A stretch of 64,000 nt of DNA, from positions 47,723,001-47,787,000 of the forward strand of contig NC_080588.1 in the NCBI RefSeq assembly GCF_029962835.1. Direction: 5' to 3'. The translations under genes and the position numbers were made by a program. Below are positions 58,006 to 64,000 of the stretch, one piece after another. Numbering within the stretch: position 1 is the first letter of the stretch; every line of letters starts with the position of its first letter. The notes beneath the pieces are model-generated. The model searched no databases, was not told the DNA's origin, and was given only the letters and a program-made list of their open reading frames with translations. Origin of the DNA: Magnolia sinica. Taxonomy: Eukaryota; Streptophyta; Magnoliopsida; Magnoliales; Magnoliaceae.

Positions 58006-59062
58006 CATCTATACCTTCAACCTAGATAGGTAACACTCAAGAAATTATCCCAAAAGCACCTCCGATGGTTACTAAAGATGGATAATATCCAGAAATGGAC
58101 CCATCCACTAAATCTGAACTAAATCTGACAAAAATCCTAATAATAGCAGCAACACTAGCCCTTTTATTCTCATTCAGCTACTCATATTTTGGGTCAAACA
58201 ACTCATGTCATCAATCATAGCCAAACAGATTGAAAGCCATTATCAGCTCAAATACAACTACTAGAATGCTTGATGATTATGAGATCCAAGCTCGTAAACC
58301 ATAGCCCTTAGTTGGTGCTCTTCAGCTTTTGCATTTCGTGCTATCCTGTAGGACATGCCCACCCTTTTTTCAGGGCTCTTGAACTTCTTGTAGCTTGTAA
58401 TTGGCCGTTTCAATCTTTCGTTTATTAAAAAAAAAAAATTTCTTGCTTGTGGTCCAAAAAAAAGGTTCATCATTGTGTGTGAATGCTTCTCTTCTAACTT
58501 ACATTTCTTAGATGAAAGGTAACACTCAAGAAGTTATCCCAAGATAGGTAACATTTCATAACACCTATACCTTCAACCTAGATAGGTAACACTCAAGAAA
58601 TTATCCCAAAAGCGTCTCTGATGGTTACTACATATGGATAATAATATCCAGAAATGGACCCATCCACTAAATCTGACAAAAATCCTAACAATATCACCAA
58701 CACTAGCCCTTTCATTCTCATTTAGCTACTCATATTTTGGATCAAACAACTCATGTCATCAACCATAGACAAACAGATTGAAAGCCATTACCAGCTCAAA
58801 TACAGCTCTACCAGAATGCTTGATGATTATGAGATCCAAGCTCTTAAACCATAGCCCTTAGTTGGTGCTTTTCAACTTTTGCATTTCGTGCCATCCTGTA
58901 GGACATGCCCACGTTTTTTTCAGGGCTCTTGAGCTTCTTGTAGCTTATAGTTGGCCTTTTCAACATTTGGTTGGTAATAAAAATCTTGCTTATGGTCTGA
59001 AAAAAAAGGTTCATTATTGTGTGTGAATGCTTCTCTTCTAACTTACATTTCTTGGACAAAAG
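58006..59062. repeat. 556-bp tandem duplication
   Basis: The segment from 'ataccttcaacctagatagg' (58011) recurs at 58567. Both copies include 'ccagaaatggacccatccac', 'atgcttgatgattatgagat' and 'cttctcttctaacttacat'. Each carries a minus frame of about 70 codons (LKRPITSYKKFKSPEKRVGM) that I do not recognise. The copies differ by small indels and a few percent substitutions. The LINE lies directly against the first copy. Confidence 0.88.
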
Positions 59063-59159
59063 AAGGTAAGGATCCCTTGAGGCAGGGCTTGAACTTGGAA
59101 GCCCTCTCCTTGGGGCTTTCCAATATTCTCCAATTTTTAACTTTTTTCCCTTTTCTTTG

Positions 59160-59727
59160 TGTTAGAACTGCTTCTCTCTCCTGAGAGGCCCTAGGACTAT
59201 GGAAGTAACCATTTTGGAGTTTTGGCAGTTATAGGTATGGGACTAAATTTGTATGCGGAATAGGCCCATGGATCTGTCTATGAATGGGACATGGCGATCA
59301 GGGGTTGGATAGCTTACCTAGCTGAGATGCTGCCATGGAAGCCGGATAAGAATACCAGAATACCTGTAGAGCTTAAGATCTTCCTCTCCTTCACACCCCT
59401 TCTGCAATTCATAAGATGGGACTCGAACTTCTGTTGTGGTGTAGGATCGGGGACCCAGCTCTCTTTTATAGAATCTATGGAGAGAGAGTTTGAAACCCAT
59501 CACAACTCTCTCTCTCCCATGCTCCACATTGTAGCATCCTAGTGCAACTCAAATTGCTGTCTATGTATGACAGCTATAGCATTCCAGCCCTAGTACGCAA
59601 AGCTGCGTAGATAGACTGTGCAGCGCATCACCTGAAGTAGGGTCCACTGGTCTACTCAATCATCCAGTCCAACTGAATGACAATCCAAACCGTTGATCAG
59701 TAAGGCCCACTAAATAGAGTTCTTACA
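59160..59727 (-). repeat. 3' LTR of the Ty1/copia element (568 bp)
   Basis: On the minus strand it starts 'tgtaagaactc' and ends '..gttctaaca'. The 5'-TG..CA-3' ends are part of a short inverted repeat (tgttagaac/gttcttaca). The adjoining purine tract and the element interior fix the border. The 5-mer before 59160, 'ctttg', would be the target duplication, and the other side is outside the window. Confidence 0.75.
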
Positions 59728-59738
59728 TTCTCCCACTT
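59728..59738 (-). other. Polypurine tract of the copia element
   Basis: Minus strand 'aagtgggagaa' immediately precedes the LTR start 'tgt', the typical plus-strand primer site of plant Ty1/copia elements. Confidence 0.75.
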
Positions 59739-60224
59739 AGGCCTCATTGAGCTACGTCAATGATAGTCATATAGAATAATTTTATAAACAAGTTTTGATC
59801 TTTTAAGAAAATATTCAAATGGTTAACCAATGAAATGGTTAGACAATATGAGTAATGCTATTCAATCTGGTCCATTAAGACTGTCAATATCGAAACGAGG
59901 TAGTCGTCACAACATTTAATTTAGGCAAAGTGAGACTAAGCGCGATCACAAGTACTTTCAATCTTAACGACATAGATCATGAACTAGAAAATGTGGTATA
60001 AAGATTACACACTTTAGTGTGATGATATGTGCCTATCCTTAAGAGGTACTGAAGCTTTTACATGTCTCCAACGAGACACGACTGTAGTTCTACTTACTCA
60101 TAAATTGCGCATATATATAGAGAAGCAGAAATAAATCTTTATATCAAAATCATCCAAACAAAACTGTATAAAACGAGATCTCTAAGTGTTTGTGAAAATC
60201 AAAATATGCTCAACTCTCACTAAC
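59739..60224 (-). other. Copia 3' untranslated region
   Basis: About 0.5 kb between the end of pol and the purine tract. I see no reading frame of note. Confidence 0.6.
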
Positions 60225-63200
60225 TGAAAACATATGTGGGATCAATGACTCTCATGGATGTTACATGCTCCTAAAATGGCATGATAGGGAGCCCATTAGT
60301 GAGCGGATCTGCAATCATTTGCTTAGTGCCGATGAATTCTACGGACACTTGATGATTCTAAACTCTTTCCTTTACAACAAGGTACTTGATGTCAATATGC
60401 CTCGACCTTGATGAATGCTTGTTGTTACTAGAGAAGGAAATAGCAGTCGAATTACCATAAAATATTCTCAATGGTTTCGTAATATGCTCCAATACCCACA
60501 AACCTGAGAAGAAACTCTGTAACCATAGTGTCTGATTAGATGCCTCATGGAAAGTAATAAATTCAGCTTCCATAATGGATGAAGCTGTGGTAGACTATTT
60601 CACATTTTTTCATGACACAACTCCTCCCACCATCATGAAGATGTATCCTGAAGTAGACTTCTTACTATCAACGCAACCTGTGAAGTTTGTATTTGAATAT
60701 CCGATCAACTCCAACTAATCAGATCTTCTGTATGTGAGTCCGAAGTCTTTCGTTCTCTGAAGATACTGTAATACTTTCTTCGCAGCTATCTAATGTTGCA
60801 TTCCTGAATTAGATAGATATCTTCCCAACATTCCAGTGACAAAGGCAATATCTGGTCGCGTACTGACTTGAGCATACATGATGCTTCCTACTACTAATAC
60901 GAACGAAAATTCCTTCATTCGATTCTTTGCTAAATCATTCTTTGGACACTAAAATAAATCAAATTTGTCACCCTTCACAATGGGCGACTTTCCTAAAGTA
61001 CAATTTTGTATGTCATACCTTTCGAGTACCCTAGTAATATAGGCCCTCTGTGACAGGCTGAGCAGTCCAAGTGTTCTATCACGGTGAATCTCAATGCCGA
61101 TGATGTAAGAAGCGTCACTAAGGTCTTTCATTTCAAACCTTTGAGATAAGAATTTCTTGGTGTCGCTTAACATCATGGTATCACTGTTAGCTAGCAGAAT
61201 GTCATCAACATATAAAATCATCATAACGAACTTACTCCCACTGGTTTTAATGTAGATGCATTCATCTGTAGTGTTTCTACAAAGCCATATAAGGAAATTA
61301 CTTCATGAAACTTAAGGTACCACTGTCGCGATGCCTGTTTCAACCCATAGATGGACTTCTTAAGTTTGCAAACCAAATTTTTTGAACCAATAGCTACAAA
61401 GCCTTTAGGCTGCAATATGTACACATTCTCATTCAGATCCCCATTGAGAAATGTAGTCTTTACATCCATCTGATGTAATTCTAAATCCATATGAGCAACA
61501 AGAGCCATTATGATCCTGAATGAGTCTTTCTTGGATACTAGTGAGAAAGTCTCCTTAAAGTCAATGCCCTCACATTTGTTAAAATCCTTGGTAATAAGTC
61601 TGGCTTTATATCGTTCGACATTACCTTTGGAGTCCCGTTTGGTTTTAAATATCTATTTACAACCAATCAGCCTTATTCCAATGAGTAACTCTACAAGATC
61701 CCATACTTTATTGTCCTGCATGGATTTCAACTCATCTTTCATGGCATCAAACCAACGAGAAGGATCATCACTTTGTTTGACTTGTGTAAAGGATTCAGGA
61801 TCCTTTTCCACCCCTATGTCAAAGTCATGTTCCTGTAAGTATACGATATAATCGTCTCGATTTACAGGCCTTCTCTCTCTTTCAGATCTTCTTAATGGTT
61901 CAGCTTGTTGGGTCTGATCTTGATTTTCCTCATCAGTGGTTTGTATATGAGGTTCTACGTGGTGCTCTGCAGTGACTGCAGAATTGACTGCATCATTAAT
62001 GTCTACGTGATCTGGATTGACTATGACAGGAGTCATAGTCCTTTGTTCCTCAAATATAAAATTTTTTATGTTCATGCTCCTACGATTTTTAGTGTCCTCA
62101 ATGAATTTGACATTCTTAGTCTCAACAATCTTGATAGAGTGGGAAGGACAGTGAAATCGATAGCCTTTTGATCTTTCTAGGTATCCAATGAAGAAACAAC
62201 TTATGGTTCTAGGATCAAGCTTCTTTTCATGCGGTTATAAATTTTGGCCTCAGCAGAACAACCCCAAACATGTAAATATTGGAGACTTGATTTTCTCTCA
62301 TTCCATAACTCAAATGGAGTTTTGCTTACTGCTTTGCTGGGAACCCTGTTTAATATATGAACTGCAGTTTTGATCGCATCACACCACAGAGATTCTGGCA
62401 ATGTTGAATTGCTGACCATACTTCGCACCATATTTATAAGGGTGCGATTACGTCTCTCAGCAACTCCATTCTGCTCTGGAGTACCAGTCATAGTGTACTG
62501 AGCAACAATGACACAATCCTTCAGGTATTTAGAGAATGGCCCTAGATTGCATCCTGATTCATCATATCTGCCATAGTATTCACCACCACGGTTAGATCTG
62601 ACAACTTTAATTCTCTTATCCAGTTGATTTTCAACCTCGGCCTTATAGATTTTAAAAGCATCCAGGGCATCTGATTTCTCACTAATAAAGTATAGGTACT
62701 CGAAGCGAGAGTAGTCATCTATAAAGGTAATGAAATATTTATAGCCACTCCATGAGGCTATAGGGAATGGTCCACAGATATCTGTATGTATAACCTCTAC
62801 TAGATCTACACTCCTGGTTGCACTTTTCTTTCTTGTTCTAGTCTGTTTCCCTTTTATGCAATCAATGCATACTTTATAATAAGAGAAGTCTAGAGAATGT
62901 AAAATTCCTTCTCACACAAGCCTGTCTAATCTCTCACGAGATATATGGCATAGCCGCCTGTGCCACGACATGAAAGAATTCTCATAGTCTAATCTTCGTT
63001 TGGATCACTACATTTCCATGCAAGGTATTAATATTATAGACGTGAGAGACAATCAAGTCTAACTGGTATAAGTTGTTTACTAAAGAGTTGGTTCCAACTT
63101 TAATCGAATTAAAGTAAATACTAAAACTTTTATTTCCAAAGTGGAACGAATATCTCAACTTATCTAAATAAGAAATTGAAACTAAATTGCACCTTATAGA

Positions 63201-64000
63201 TGGCACACAGAATGTATTTACTAAATTTAAAAAATGACCAGAATTCAACTTAAGCCTATAGACTCCTATTGCCTCCACGTCAACTTTAATACCATTGCCT
63301 ACGTATACTGAGCACTCCACATCAGTTGGTGGCCTAGCCTGTAGTAATTCCTGTATAGAAGTGCATATGTGAATAGTAGTTCCTGAATCTATCCACCAGG
63401 AATCCGCTGACATATCAGTCAGATTAGATTTAAAACAGATAAGAACAGAATGATTACCTTTCTTTATGAGTCAATCCTTAAAACCTTCGCAGTCTTTCTT
63501 TAGATGACCCGCCTTTTTCAAAAGAAGCACGGTTTCCCTTAACCCATTTGCATTTAGATCCATTTCCAGATTGATTCTCATGGTTTTCAAATGGAGGACC
63601 AGAGAATCCTTTATTACAACCTTGTTTCCTTTTCCTTTTACCTTTATTCCTTTGCCCATGCCCTTGTCCTGAAGTCACCATATTAAGATTTTAAACTTTT
63701 ATCATTTGTCTGATCCTGTCTTCTTCTTGGACGCACTGAGTGATAAGTTCATCCAATGTTCACATGTTCTTCAGAGTGTTATAGTTGACCAGGAACATAC
63801 CGAATTGGGGAGGTAGGTTATTCATGATTAAATGAACCAGTTGATCATTAGTGAGTACAAGTCCTAGAGCACGGATCTTAGAAATAACTTCGATCTGTTC
63901 TACAATGTATTCACGGATGTTGCCTTTTCTATCGTAGGATGAGCGAGTCAATTTATTTAGAACAATGCCCACTTCAGATTTATCATATTTCTTGAATCGT
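60225..64000 (-). pseudogene. Copia gag-pol polyprotein
   Basis: Partial gag (63972-63760) has SSYDRKGNIREYIVEQIEVI and NLPPQFGMFLVNYNTLKN. The knuckle region keeps only KKAGHLKKDC, with its first cysteines lost. Protease: WWIDSGTTIHICTS. Integrase: [21 protein letters not shown] and [16 protein letters not shown], so the D, D, E residues remain. Reverse transcriptase: MALVAHMDLELHQMDVKTTF, LVCKLKKSIYGLKQASRQWY and ILYVDDILLANSD. RNase H: MEAEFITFHEASNQTLWLQS and SRSRHIDIKYLVVKERV. Stops near 61,660, 61,220, 60,950 and 60,600, and frame changes between integrase and reverse transcriptase, show an inactive copy. Confidence 0.9.

Larger units (their letters stand above)
51160..58006 (-). mobile_element. 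L1-type LINE, about 6.8 kb
   Basis: The minus strand reads ORF1 (57986 to about 56,150), then ORF2 (55628-51330), in the usual LINE order, with no LTRs. The 5' end abuts the duplicated segment beginning about 58,006. The 3' end is uncertain: short T-runs at 51,169-51,176 and A/T-rich sequence may be the remnant tail. I did not find a target duplication. Frames carry several stops and shifts, but domain order is complete, so the copy is close to full length. Confidence 0.85.
59160..64000 (-). mobile_element. Ty1/copia LTR retrotransposon, cut by the window edge
   Basis: The minus strand carries, in transcription order, gag, zinc knuckle, protease, integrase, reverse transcriptase, RNase H, polypurine tract and 3' LTR. 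Integrase before reverse transcriptase identifies Ty1/copia. The gag start, primer binding site and 5' LTR lie beyond 64,000. Confidence 0.9.

Noticed and set aside
1..64000. tRNA, rRNA or organellar insert
   Set aside because: By eye I found no cloverleaf with standard A and B boxes and no rRNA or chloroplast gene signature. A tRNAscan or organelle BLAST would settle it.

Overview
This is plant nuclear DNA from a repeat-dense, gene-poor intergenic region. It carries nested plant transposons of five classes (Mutator-like, PIF/Harbinger, hAT-like, LINE, Ty1/copia), GT..AG introns and no prokaryotic features. A short dispersed repeat, recognisable by phrases such as 'ccgtccatccattt' and 'gtggaccacaccac', occurs many times. 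From memory this repeat is typical of magnoliid-type genomes, but that placement is inference. The only trace of an ordinary host gene is a pair of exons resembling a small-RNA-degrading nuclease (SDN) at about 8.4-8.7 kb.

Layout. 0-11.8 kb: hAT-like MITEs, LTR remnants, the SDN exons and a 537-bp inverted-repeat MITE. 11,787-31,025: a TTA-flanked Harbinger-type non-autonomous element of about 1.9 kb net, split by a 17.3-kb Mutator-like element (MULE) at 12,790-30,108. The MULE has matching terminal inverted repeats and a perfect 9-bp target duplication. 31,288-41,130: a 9.8-kb PIF/Harbinger element with 48-bp terminal repeats and TTA duplications. 41.1-43.75 kb: degenerate MITE copies. 43,755 to about 49.5 kb: a second MULE of the same family with no visible right end. 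About 51.2-58.0 kb: a LINE on the minus strand. 58.0-59.06 kb: a 556-bp tandem duplication. 59,160 to the window edge: a Ty1/copia element on the minus strand, cut by the edge.

How the parts relate. The 17.3-kb MULE holds a MURA-type transposase gene (+) and, converging on it, a DUF1985/coiled-coil/Ulp1-protease gene (-). Each gene is bracketed on both sides by minisatellite arrays of a 21-bp unit (core TTCACGGTCAATTC) that point the same way as the gene. The second MULE repeats this plan for its transposase. The Harbinger element holds a DDE transposase, a Myb/SANT-like partner and a third reading frame resembling the RNase H1 hybrid-binding (viroplasmin-type) domain followed by a hydrophobic tail. 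All transposon genes carry stops or frameshifts, so none looks active. The repeat architecture is the most unusual feature of the window.
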